Source: Lentisphaerota bacterium (lineage in GTDB: Bacteria; Verrucomicrobiota; Kiritimatiellia; UBA8416; JAFGTH01). From it: a stretch of 7,119 bases of DNA. Every line of letters starts with the position of its first letter. The stretch's first letter is position 1. The stretch is taken from positions 1 through 7,119 of the forward strand of contig JAFGTH010000156.1 in NCBI GenBank assembly GCA_016934225.1. The letters are read 5' to 3'. The notes below the pieces were generated by a model, which did not search any database, was not told the DNA's origin, and was given only the letters and a program-made list of their open reading frames with translations. Below are positions 1 to 6,213 of the stretch, one piece after another. The translations under genes were made by a program, and so were the position numbers.

Positions 1-202
1 GCACATCATCTACAAGACTGCGCATGCTCTTAAAAACAGAATGATCTCTTGTGTTCGGCAAAATCTCAATCTCCGGACTCTCGTAAAGAGTAACTAATGC
101 CCGGAAATTCGTGAAGACCAGCGCTATCGTCTTGCCGAAAAAACCGTCCGAAGGATTGCCTATAAGACCCGCTCGCGGATACGCTTCCTTCCGTATAATC
201 AT
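1..202 (-). CDS. GHMP-family sugar kinase, glucuronokinase-like (N-terminal part, runs off left edge)
   Basis: The minus strand reads open from an ATG at 202-200 to the window edge, giving about 67 residues. The N-terminus contains RAGLIGNPSDGFFGKTIA (about residues 10-27). This resembles the N-terminal strand-and-turn of GHMP kinases, in particular glucuronokinase and related sugar kinases, whose N-termini read roughly RxGLLGNPSDxYxGxxI. The family phosphorylates small molecules with ATP in the cytoplasm, and glucuronokinase makes glucuronate-1-phosphate. The ATP-binding glycine-rich PxSSGLGSSAA-type motif would lie beyond the edge, so catalysis cannot be confirmed here. The message has AAGGAAAA about 10 nt before the ATG, an acceptable ribosome site. 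The gene is divergent from the transporter operon. The GHMP superfamily call is fairly safe from the motif; the exact sugar is a guess. Partial only because the window ends. Confidence 0.8.
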   Translation of the reverse strand, partial: MIIRKEAYPRAGLIGNPSDGFFGKTIALVFTNFRALVTLYESPEIEILPNTRDHSVFKSMRSLVDDV

Positions 203-364
203 AAACTGGTTTTCCTTTTCAAGTTAATGTTTGAACTTAACACACTCGACTTTACATTGCAATCCGGTATGTAATCCCCTATCATTTTATTTCCTGTACA
301 AAACCGAATTAATGCAGTGTCGAACAAAAAGAACCAACAAAACGATTCTCGCGAAAAAAGATCA
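203..364. promoter_or_regulatory. Divergent intergenic region with a candidate plus-strand promoter
   Basis: This 162-nt stretch separates the divergent kinase and LolA-like genes, so it should carry promoters for both. On the plus strand TTGCAA (257-262) lies 17 nt before TATCAT (280-285), a plausible sigma70-type -35/-10 pair that would give a leader of about 70 nt before the ATG at 365. TTTACA (251-256) is an alternative -35 with poorer spacing. TTGCAA is its own reverse complement, so it could also serve a minus-strand promoter for the kinase, but the matching -10 (near TAAGTT) is poor. No operator-like dyad or riboswitch was recognised. The short open frames here do not resemble proteins. 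Confidence 0.25.
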
Positions 365-1141
365 ATGGAATTATTTGCGAACCAACGCCAAAACATTGTC
401 TGCTGCATCTGTTGCTCATTGCTGATGTGGCCTGTCCTCGCTCTCGCCGCATCCGACGATCTGTCGCCGACAGAAATTATCAGACGCAGCGACGAGCTTC
501 TCCGAGGCGAAAACAGTTATTCACAAATGGAAATGACAATCTCCAGACCGCACTGGACCCGCACTGTAATCATGGAAGGCTGGTCGTCCGGCGCCGACAA
601 TATGTTCGTTCGTGTTCTTGCCCCAAAGAAAGAAAGGGGCATAACGTTCCTGAAAAAAGGCAGGGAAGCCTGGAATTACATCCCTGCTATTGATCGTGTT
701 ATAAAACTTCCGCCTTCCATGATGCTACAATCCTGGATGGGAAGCGACTTCACAAATGACGATGTCGTCCGCGCCGACAGTATGGTTGAAGATTACACAC
801 ACCGATTGCTTGACAAGCCAATAGTCGAAGGCGCCCCATGCTGGACCATCGAGGCAATCCCGAAACCCGATGCGCCGGTCGTATGGGGCAAAGTCGTTTT
901 CACAGTTCGACAGTCCAATTACGTTCCAATACGCGTTGATTTCTTCGACGAAGATAGTTGTCTGGTTAAATTCTATGTGACGTCTCGAATCCGCAAGATC
1001 GAAGGTCGTGAACTGGCAACCGAATTCACAATGCATGACGCGCTCAAAGATGAACACAAAACTTCGATTGTCTATAACTCTATCACTTTCAAGCCTGAAC
1101 TGAAACCGGACACGTTCTCGCTCAAGAACCTAAAGCAATAA
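365..1141 (+). CDS. LolA-like outer-membrane lipoprotein-sorting family protein (periplasmic)
   Basis: The product is 258 aa from the ATG at 365. It begins with a signal peptide: N-region with R8, hydrophobic core from about I11 to L27, and an ALA-A cleavage site near residue 28. The mature part carries the pattern of the LolA-like family often annotated 'outer membrane lipoprotein-sorting protein': FVRVLAPKKERGITFL (81-96), then WNYIPAIDRVIKLP (103-116) and MGSDFTNDDVV (125-135), followed by alternating beta strands. Such proteins form an open half-barrel that holds acyl chains in the periplasm. A GTG start at 317 would add 16 polar, charged residues before the signal peptide and has no ribosome site, so I chose 365, although its own site (AAAAAAGA) is weak. 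The core is cysteine-rich (CCICC, 13-17) but has no lipobox. C159 and C199 are the only mature cysteines. It is the first gene of the probable five-gene operon, so it likely works with the ABC transporter. The family call is confident; the cargo is unknown. Confidence 0.85.
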   Translation: MELFANQRQNIVCCICCSLLMWPVLALAASDDLSPTEIIRRSDELLRGENSYSQMEMTISRPHWTRTVIMEGWSSGADNMFVRVLAPKKERGITFLKKGREAWNYIPAIDRVIKLPPSMMLQSWMGSDFTNDDVVRADSMVEDYTHRLLDKPIVEGAPCWTIEAIPKPDAPVVWGKVVFTVRQSNYVPIRVDFFDEDSCLVKFYVTSRIRKIEGRELATEFTMHDALKDEHKTSIVYNSITFKPELKPDTFSLKNLKQ

Positions 1142-1175
1142 GAACGATAAACAAGACACGGAACTTTTCAGCGTT

Positions 1176-2408
1176 ATGACCATCGTTTTGATCGCATGGA
1201 GAAATATCGGCAGAAATCGGCGACGGTCCATTCTCTCCATCGCAGCCGTAGCCGGAGCCATGGCGCTGCTTGTATTCATGATGGCATTCCAGAAAGGGTC
1301 GTATCTCAGCATGATCAATACGACCGTCCATGCCCACTCGGGGCATATTCAGCTTCAACGAACAGGCTATTTCAAAGACGGCGATCTGGCACTGAAGCTG
1401 GATAACCCGGAAGCATTAAGCCCAATACTACGATCTATCAAAGAAATAGTCGCATTCGCGCCTCGCATTAATGCCCCGGCCCTCGTTAGCAAAGACGCAA
1501 AAACTTTCGGATCGCTTATATGGGGCATTGATCCCGTCGCCGAAGCGAATACCTCAACGCTCACAAAAGTGATCAAAAAAGGCAAATACCTCTCAGCAGA
1601 AGATAAAACAGGAGCGCTTCTTTCCGACTTGCTGGCAAAAAACCTGAACGCGGATATCGGCGATGAAATAGTCTTCATCGGACAGGGCGCGGACGGATCC
1701 ATGGCAGCCGGCAAGCTTTTTGTCCGCGGTATATTCAAATTCGGGATTAACGAAATTGACCGAGTCGTAATGGCCGCGCATATTGAGACAATACAGGAAA
1801 TCTTTTCATTGCAGGACAGCGCCTCCGAAATCGCCGTTATACTCGACAGCGATTCAGCAAGACCGCTAGTTATAGACAGCCTGAAACAAAGACTCGCCGA
1901 GCGCTCATTCGACAACATAACCGTGCTCGGATGGAACGATATTTCGCCCGAAATTGAGCAATCCATAGAAATAGACTGGAAGACCGGACTCATAATGTAC
2001 GCAGTGCTGGTACTGGTTGTCGGCTTCGGCATAGCAAATACTTTTTTCATGGCGTTCATGGAACGGATTCACGAATACGGAATACTGCTTTCACTGGGCA
2101 TGAAGTCGCTAACCGTTTCCTTAATGACTTACATCGAATCGGCTCTTTTGTCGGCAATAGGCATAGCCCTGGGCGCCGTTGTCGGCATCGCCGTCACCGA
2201 ATATTTTGCAAAAAAGGGATTGACGATTCCAGACGCCGAAGACCTGTTTGCCGAGTATGGAATGGATCCGGTCGTGTACCCGGCGCTTTCCGCGGAAGTT
2301 CTCGTAATAGCTACCGCCATTGTCGGCATCATAACTGCGGCAATGGCGCTGTATCCGGCATGGAAGGCAGGCAGACTCGAGCCTGTTAAGGCATTGAGAA
2401 GAATATAA
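1176..2408 (+). CDS. ABC transporter permease, FtsX/LolC-LolE type (first of two)
   Basis: This 410-aa inner-membrane protein has the LolC/LolE/MacB permease architecture. It starts with a short cytoplasmic amphipathic segment (AWRNIGRNRRR, 7-17) and TM1 at about 18-38. A large periplasmic domain spans about 40-265 and includes SGHIQLQ and GIDP, both common in LolCE-like permeases. TM2 is at about 271-295, a coupling segment ERIHEYGILLSLGM at 296-309, TM3 at about 318-343 and TM4 at about 372-393. It ends with the typical YPAWKAGRLEPVKALR (393-408). The length is normal for the family. There is no fused ATPase, unlike MacB; the ATPase is a separate gene two positions downstream. The gene begins 34 nt after the LolA-like gene; its ribosome site is weak (ACGGAAC, distant). 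It is clearly related to the next gene, and the two probably form a heterodimer that extracts a lipid or lipoprotein from the inner membrane. The family call is confident; the substrate is inferred. Confidence 0.92.
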   Translation: MTIVLIAWRNIGRNRRRSILSIAAVAGAMALLVFMMAFQKGSYLSMINTTVHAHSGHIQLQRTGYFKDGDLALKLDNPEALSPILRSIKEIVAFAPRINAPALVSKDAKTFGSLIWGIDPVAEANTSTLTKVIKKGKYLSAEDKTGALLSDLLAKNLNADIGDEIVFIGQGADGSMAAGKLFVRGIFKFGINEIDRVVMAAHIETIQEIFSLQDSASEIAVILDSDSARPLVIDSLKQRLAERSFDNITVLGWNDISPEIEQSIEIDWKTGLIMYAVLVLVVGFGIANTFFMAFMERIHEYGILLSLGMKSLTVSLMTYIESALLSAIGIALGAVVGIAVTEYFAKKGLTIPDAEDLFAEYGMDPVVYPALSAEVLVIATAIVGIITAAMALYPAWKAGRLEPVKALRRI

Positions 2409-2424
2409 CGCCCGGGAGAAAACT

Positions 2425-3648
2425 ATGTTGCTGCGAATGGCATGGCTGAATATATGGCGGAATCCCAAACGCACGATTATTCTGCTCTGTTCGATAATAG
2501 TGGGCCTGGTAGGAATCATTTTCCTGATGGGATTCATCCGCGGTTGGTTTGACGCAATGATCAACAAAACAATCCGCACATACGAGGGGCACATGAAAAT
2601 TATGGGCCCCGGTTATAACGAGAATCCCATTATCGAAAACCATATGCGCGTTACCGAAAAAACACAAGAATGGCTCGCTACAGACCCGGCAATTTCTGCG
2701 TCTGCCGAACGAGTAGCTGTCCAAGGACTCGCGTCGTCCGCCCATCGCTCCATGATCGTAAAGATAATCGGAATTGATCCGGCAAATGAACGGAACGTTT
2801 CCGTGATTGCCGACAGCATGCGCAGCGGCAAGTTTCTCGATCCTGACGAACGGAACAGCATCATTATCGGAGAGCCGCTGGCCGATAAACTAAAAACAGG
2901 CCTTGGCAAAAGAGTTGTTTTGATGTCTCAACAATTGGGCGGCCAGATAGGATCAGAAGCATTCAAAGTAAAAGGCGTTTTCAACACCGGCAGCACCGCT
3001 TACGATGAACACACAGTCTATATTTTAAAGTCGGACGCGCAACGAATGCTGGAATTCCACAATCGGATAACGGAAATAGTTATTCTGCTGGACAACATTG
3101 GAAACTCCGACGCGACAGCCGCGCGCGCTGTCGCATCTCTCGACAATGAAAATCTTGAAGTGCTGACATGGAAAGAACGCCTGCCGTTCGTAACAAAGAG
3201 CATAGAAATGTCCAATAAATCCATGCTGTTCGTATACGCAGTGTTCTATCTGGCCATGGCTTTCGGCATTCTTAATGCTCTACTCATGTCCATAGGCGAA
3301 AGAATTCATGAGTTCGGCGTAATGATGGCAATAGGAACGAGCCGCAGCATCATAGTGCTGATGATATTGCTCGAATCCGTATGTATTGCCACAATCGCGG
3401 TCGTAATCGGAACGGCTTTGGGAGTCAGTTTGGTCAATTTCTTCGGCAAAACCGGTATGGATCTGAGCGCTTTCGCCGAAGCAATGGAATACATTCAGGC
3501 GGAAAACGTGCTCTACTTGTATGTTACGCCATCAGACATCGCATTCGCGACAATCGCAACCTTTCTCGTAGCAATACTGTTCTCATTCTACCCTGCAATG
3601 AAAGCATCAAGAATGCGGCCGGTAGATGCATTGAGAAAAACAGGTTGA
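2425..3648 (+). CDS. ABC transporter permease, FtsX/LolC-LolE type (second of two)
   Basis: This 407-aa protein is a paralogue of the preceding permease and has the same plan. It has an N-terminal AWLNIWRNPKR segment (6-16) and TM1 at about 17-40. A periplasmic domain at about 42-260 carries EGHMKI and GIDP. TM2 is at about 267-291, GERIHEFGVMMAIG forms the coupling segment at about 294-307, TM3 lies at about 309-336 and TM4 at about 370-393. It ends with FYPAMKASRMRPVDALR. The start is supported by GGGAG (2414-2418) six nt before the ATG. It lies only 16 nt after the first permease. Keeping two divergent permease genes side by side with a single ATPase gene mirrors the LolC-LolE-LolD arrangement, in which one permease contacts the periplasmic LolA chaperone. 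Which of the two would do so here cannot be told by eye. The family call is confident. Confidence 0.92.
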   Translation: MLLRMAWLNIWRNPKRTIILLCSIIVGLVGIIFLMGFIRGWFDAMINKTIRTYEGHMKIMGPGYNENPIIENHMRVTEKTQEWLATDPAISASAERVAVQGLASSAHRSMIVKIIGIDPANERNVSVIADSMRSGKFLDPDERNSIIIGEPLADKLKTGLGKRVVLMSQQLGGQIGSEAFKVKGVFNTGSTAYDEHTVYILKSDAQRMLEFHNRITEIVILLDNIGNSDATAARAVASLDNENLEVLTWKERLPFVTKSIEMSNKSMLFVYAVFYLAMAFGILNALLMSIGERIHEFGVMMAIGTSRSIIVLMILLESVCIATIAVVIGTALGVSLVNFFGKTGMDLSAFAEAMEYIQAENVLYLYVTPSDIAFATIATFLVAILFSFYPAMKASRMRPVDALRKTG

Positions 3649-3667
3649 TTAATTGGAGGATCAAAAA

Positions 3668-4369
3668 ATGTCGCTGATTGAAGTGCACAATGTCATAAAA
3701 AACTATATAGACGGTAAAAATACTGTCGAAGCCCTGCGCGGTGTTGATATAAAAATCGAGACCGGGGAATTTACCGCCATCGCCGGACCGTCCGGCTCAG
3801 GCAAAACAACACTGCTCAACCTGATCGGCGGTCTTGATACCGTCACATCCGGAACAATCAAGGTTGATGATGTGGAATTGTCGGCAGTATCCATCCGCAG
3901 GCTCAGCGAAATGCGCCTTCATAAAATCGGATTCGTATTCCAATCATACAATCTCATGCCCGTTCTTTCCGCATTGGAAAATGTCGAGTTCACTATGATG
4001 CTCCAATCCGTGCCGAAACGAGAAAGAACGCGGCGCGCAAAAGAAATTCTGGACAAGGTCGGCCTCTCCGAACACGCCCATCGCAGACCACCAGCGCTGT
4101 CAGGCGGACAACAACAGCGAGTTGCCGTAGCGCGAGCCATAGTGTCCGGACCGGCTGTCGTCCTCGCCGATGAACCAACGGCCAACCTCGACTCCGGCAC
4201 CGGCGCAAAACTTCTGGATCTTATGCGCACATTGAACAAGACTGAAAACATGACTTTCATCTTTTCAACACATGACCCGATGGTCATGGATTACGCAACA
4301 CGACTGATACAACTTCATGACGGCGCAGTGCGTTCGGACGAAATGAAGAATTCGAAAACAGCGGGATAA
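3668..4369 (+). CDS. ABC transporter ATP-binding protein, LolD/MacB type
   Basis: This 233-aa cytoplasmic ATPase powers the two permeases. All hallmark motifs are intact: Walker A GPSGSGKT (40-47), Q-loop VFQSYNLMP (Q92), signature LSGGQ (144-148), Walker B VVLADE (164-169) with catalytic E169, D-loop NLDS (173-176) and the switch histidine in STHDP (H202). The length and the FQSYNLMPVLSALENV stretch fit the LolD/MacB/FtsE group. The start is the ATG at 3668, preceded by an excellent GGAGG (3655-3659) with 8 nt spacing. A TTG at 3653 would extend the frame but would place the ribosome site inside the gene. It lies 19 nt after the second permease, and its TAA stop overlaps the next ATG (TAATG). 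MacB or LolD as a specific name is not justified, since the substrate is unknown. The ATPase call is certain. Confidence 0.97.
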   Translation: MSLIEVHNVIKNYIDGKNTVEALRGVDIKIETGEFTAIAGPSGSGKTTLLNLIGGLDTVTSGTIKVDDVELSAVSIRRLSEMRLHKIGFVFQSYNLMPVLSALENVEFTMMLQSVPKRERTRRAKEILDKVGLSEHAHRRPPALSGGQQQRVAVARAIVSGPAVVLADEPTANLDSGTGAKLLDLMRTLNKTENMTFIFSTHDPMVMDYATRLIQLHDGAVRSDEMKNSKTAG

Positions 4370-5628
4370 TGAACGCAACCCAACACTCACTCGTTGTCTT
4401 GCTCGGTTTGTTGTGCGTTGCCGCTTCCGGATCCGAAATGGAAATCGGCGGCTATTATAAGAACTTTTTCAGCGTGGTTCGAGCGCCGGATGCAGACGAT
4501 CCCACACAGGCAGACGACTTTCAACGAGTCAGATTCAAACTGGAATACGAGTCGTCACCCAAAGTTGACTTTCAAGTACATTTCGAGTCAAGCGTCATTT
4601 GGGGCGATACCGCCGACACGCTCTCGGCGCAATCGGAAACCAACCTGTTCGATTCCGGAATAGTAACTCTTGCTCGTCCTTCGCATAGACCGCGTTTTAT
4701 GGATCTTCAAACTGTCAGCCTTTCTGAATCCGGGATTCATTGGAGAAACGAACTGGACCGTCTGCGCTTGCGTTTGAAATCCGACAGAATCACCCTCGCG
4801 ATCGGCAGACAATCGGTGAGTTGGGGCAGCAGCTCGTTCTGGAGTCCTGTAGATGTGTTTTCCGGCTTCACACCTACAGAAATAGATAAAGATGAGAAAA
4901 CCGGAATAGACGTCATCCGCTTGACGATTTTTCCAACGTATGATTCTGAAATAGACGCAATTCTGGAACCGCTCGACAGGAACCGGGAATGGCGAATTGA
5001 TTCGAACGATTCCTCCGCTGCTATAAGGTTTAAAAGACATATCGGTCAATACGATATCGCCGCATGCGGCGGATATATAGCCGGAAACTGGATAGCTGGA
5101 TTCGATTTTTCAGGCTACATCATGAACGCCGGACTGCACGGAGAGTTTCTTGGAATGCGAGTTAATGACTGCGTCACGGACAATTTTGCGCAAGCTGTAA
5201 TAGGAATTGACTACTCTTTCCAGGCCCCGTTCGAACCATACTTTATGATTGAATACTACTTCAACAGCGCAGGAGCCGTTGATGTCGAAAACTACACCTC
5301 AGTGCTTGCCAAACCGGCGATTCAAGACGCAATCTGGCGCGGCACAACATACAGTCTGGGGCGCGCTTATGCAGGAGCCGTCATTAAACTGACATTAACA
5401 CCCCTCGTTGCGTTCCAGAATCAAACCATTGTCAACATGGACGACAACAGTGTGCGCGAATACGCATCAATTTCCGCGTCAACATCCGATAATTCGGAAA
5501 TAATAGCCGGCGCAAGCATCGGCATCGGTTCGCTCGGAACAGAATTCGGCGGGTGGTCGAAACAACAGATCGGCGCTGATTTCACCAGCCCTGATGTATA
5601 TTTCATTTATTTCAAGGTCTATTACTGA
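4369..5628 (+). CDS. Outer-membrane beta-barrel protein, DUF1302/porin-like
   Basis: This 419-aa protein has a signal peptide (hydrophobic core about residues 8-18, likely cleavage near AASG-S at about 21) and then many short alternating amphipathic stretches typical of a transmembrane beta-barrel. It ends in an aromatic-rich strand, YFIYFKVYY, with a terminal tyrosine as expected for Bam-dependent insertion. The most conserved-looking segment is IGRQSVSWGSSSFWSPVDVF (145-164), followed by PTEIDKDEKTGIDVIRL (169-185). This strongly resembles the GRQ-x-x-WG-x-x-x-FW-x-P-x-D-x-F, PT-x-I-D-x-x-EK-x-GxD pattern of DUF1302-type barrels. The start overlaps the ATPase stop by one base, so translational coupling is likely, and no good independent ribosome site is seen. 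Its place as last gene of the ABC/LolA-like block suggests it is the outer-membrane end of that pathway. The signal peptide is odd: no Lys or Arg before the core. The barrel nature is confident; the family name is moderate, and the function unknown. Confidence 0.8.
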   Translation: MNATQHSLVVLLGLLCVAASGSEMEIGGYYKNFFSVVRAPDADDPTQADDFQRVRFKLEYESSPKVDFQVHFESSVIWGDTADTLSAQSETNLFDSGIVTLARPSHRPRFMDLQTVSLSESGIHWRNELDRLRLRLKSDRITLAIGRQSVSWGSSSFWSPVDVFSGFTPTEIDKDEKTGIDVIRLTIFPTYDSEIDAILEPLDRNREWRIDSNDSSAAIRFKRHIGQYDIAACGGYIAGNWIAGFDFSGYIMNAGLHGEFLGMRVNDCVTDNFAQAVIGIDYSFQAPFEPYFMIEYYFNSAGAVDVENYTSVLAKPAIQDAIWRGTTYSLGRAYAGAVIKLTLTPLVAFQNQTIVNMDDNSVREYASISASTSDNSEIIAGASIGIGSLGTEFGGWSKQQIGADFTSPDVYFIYFKVYY

Positions 5629-5725
5629 TTTTTGCGAAGCTTACCGGCAGATTGACGGCAGGAAAAAATCGAGCACATTTGTACTTGCCTTGAAGATTTT
5701 CCGCATTCAGAGTCTACAGAGCTTT
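5629..5725 (+). other. Short intergenic gap between barrel gene and tadA
   Basis: There are 97 nt between the barrel stop and the chosen tadA start. I see no stem followed by a T-run that would end the upstream operon. TTGACG (5652-5657) could be a -35 element, but the hexamer 17 nt later (ACATTT) is a poor -10. The tadA frame stays open back to 5594, but the translated residues do not resemble a deaminase. Whether tadA has its own promoter or is read from the operon is unresolved. Confidence 0.3.
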
Positions 5726-6196
5726 ATGACTCTCTCTCATGAAAAATATATGCGCATGGCGCTACAACAGGCGCAAACGGCAAAAGAAACCGGCGAAGTC
5801 CCCACCGGCTGCGTAATTGTCCGCCATTTGATCAACGCAGACACATACGAGATCATTGCGCGCGCGCACAACCAGGTTGAGTTGCTCAAAGATCCAACAG
5901 CGCACGCAGAAATGATCGCAATAACACAGGCAGCATCCGCCGTTGGAGACTGGAGACTTACCGATACTATTCTTTACGTCACAAAGGAGCCTTGCGCCAT
6001 GTGCGCCGGCGCAATTGTTCTGGCCAGAATACCGCTTGTGGTGTTTGGGGCAACCGATCCGAAACGCGGCGGCGTGACGTCGGCGTTCCGTATCTTGAAT
6101 CATCCGGACCTTAACCACCGCTGCGATTTCATCAGCGGAGTGCTTGAAGACGAATGCCGTGCGTTGCTTCAGAACTTTTTCAGGGATAAACGCTGA
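5726..6196 (+). CDS. tadA: tRNA-specific adenosine deaminase
   Basis: This 156-aa cytidine-deaminase-fold enzyme most resembles TadA, which converts the wobble adenosine 34 of tRNA-Arg(ACG) to inosine in the cytoplasm and is usually essential. The zinc and catalytic residues are in place: DPTAHAEMIAI with H60 (zinc) and E62 (proton shuttle), and EPCAMCAGA with C90 and C93 (zinc). Other TadA-like marks are EVPTGCVIV (24-32), the RL-x-x-x-LYVT stretch (77-86), the FGA-x-D-x-x-x-G segment after the active site, the NHR near the C-terminus and the final LLQNFFRDKR. The start at 5726 gives the usual N-terminus (HEKYMRMALQQAQ). A start at 5594 would add 44 unrelated residues and overlap the barrel gene. 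The ribosome site is weak. Compared with E. coli TadA there are about six extra residues between V32 and N49, in the strand-turn-strand before the active site. A guanine or cytosine deaminase is a less likely alternative. Confidence 0.9.
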   Translation: MTLSHEKYMRMALQQAQTAKETGEVPTGCVIVRHLINADTYEIIARAHNQVELLKDPTAHAEMIAITQAASAVGDWRLTDTILYVTKEPCAMCAGAIVLARIPLVVFGATDPKRGGVTSAFRILNHPDLNHRCDFISGVLEDECRALLQNFFRDKR

Positions 6197-6213
6197 TTAA
6201 CAATTTTAGTTCG

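Noticed and set aside
317..364. GTG start extending the LolA-like protein by 16 residues
   Set aside because: It lacks a ribosome site and places a long charged stretch before the signal peptide. The ATG at 365 gives a normal Sec signal peptide.
199..408. 69-aa minus-strand open frame overlapping the kinase start and intergenic region
   Set aside because: No family resemblance; it covers the expected divergent promoter region and the LolA-like signal peptide. Its stop overlaps the kinase ATG only by chance.
1367..2059. 230-aa open frame on the minus strand, antisense to the first permease
   Set aside because: It is Ser/Ile-rich with no recognisable domain, and lies wholly within a clear permease gene whose motifs are intact. 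It is a shadow frame.
3653..3667. TTG start for the ATPase gene
   Set aside because: It would place the strong GGAGG site inside the coding region. The ATG at 3668 is ideally spaced from it.
4588..5049. 153-aa minus-strand open frame
   Set aside because: It lies entirely within the barrel gene and has no recognisable motifs.
5594..5725. Extended tadA start adding 44 residues
   Set aside because: It overlaps the barrel gene, and the added residues do not look like a deaminase. TadA proteins normally begin near the HEKYM segment.
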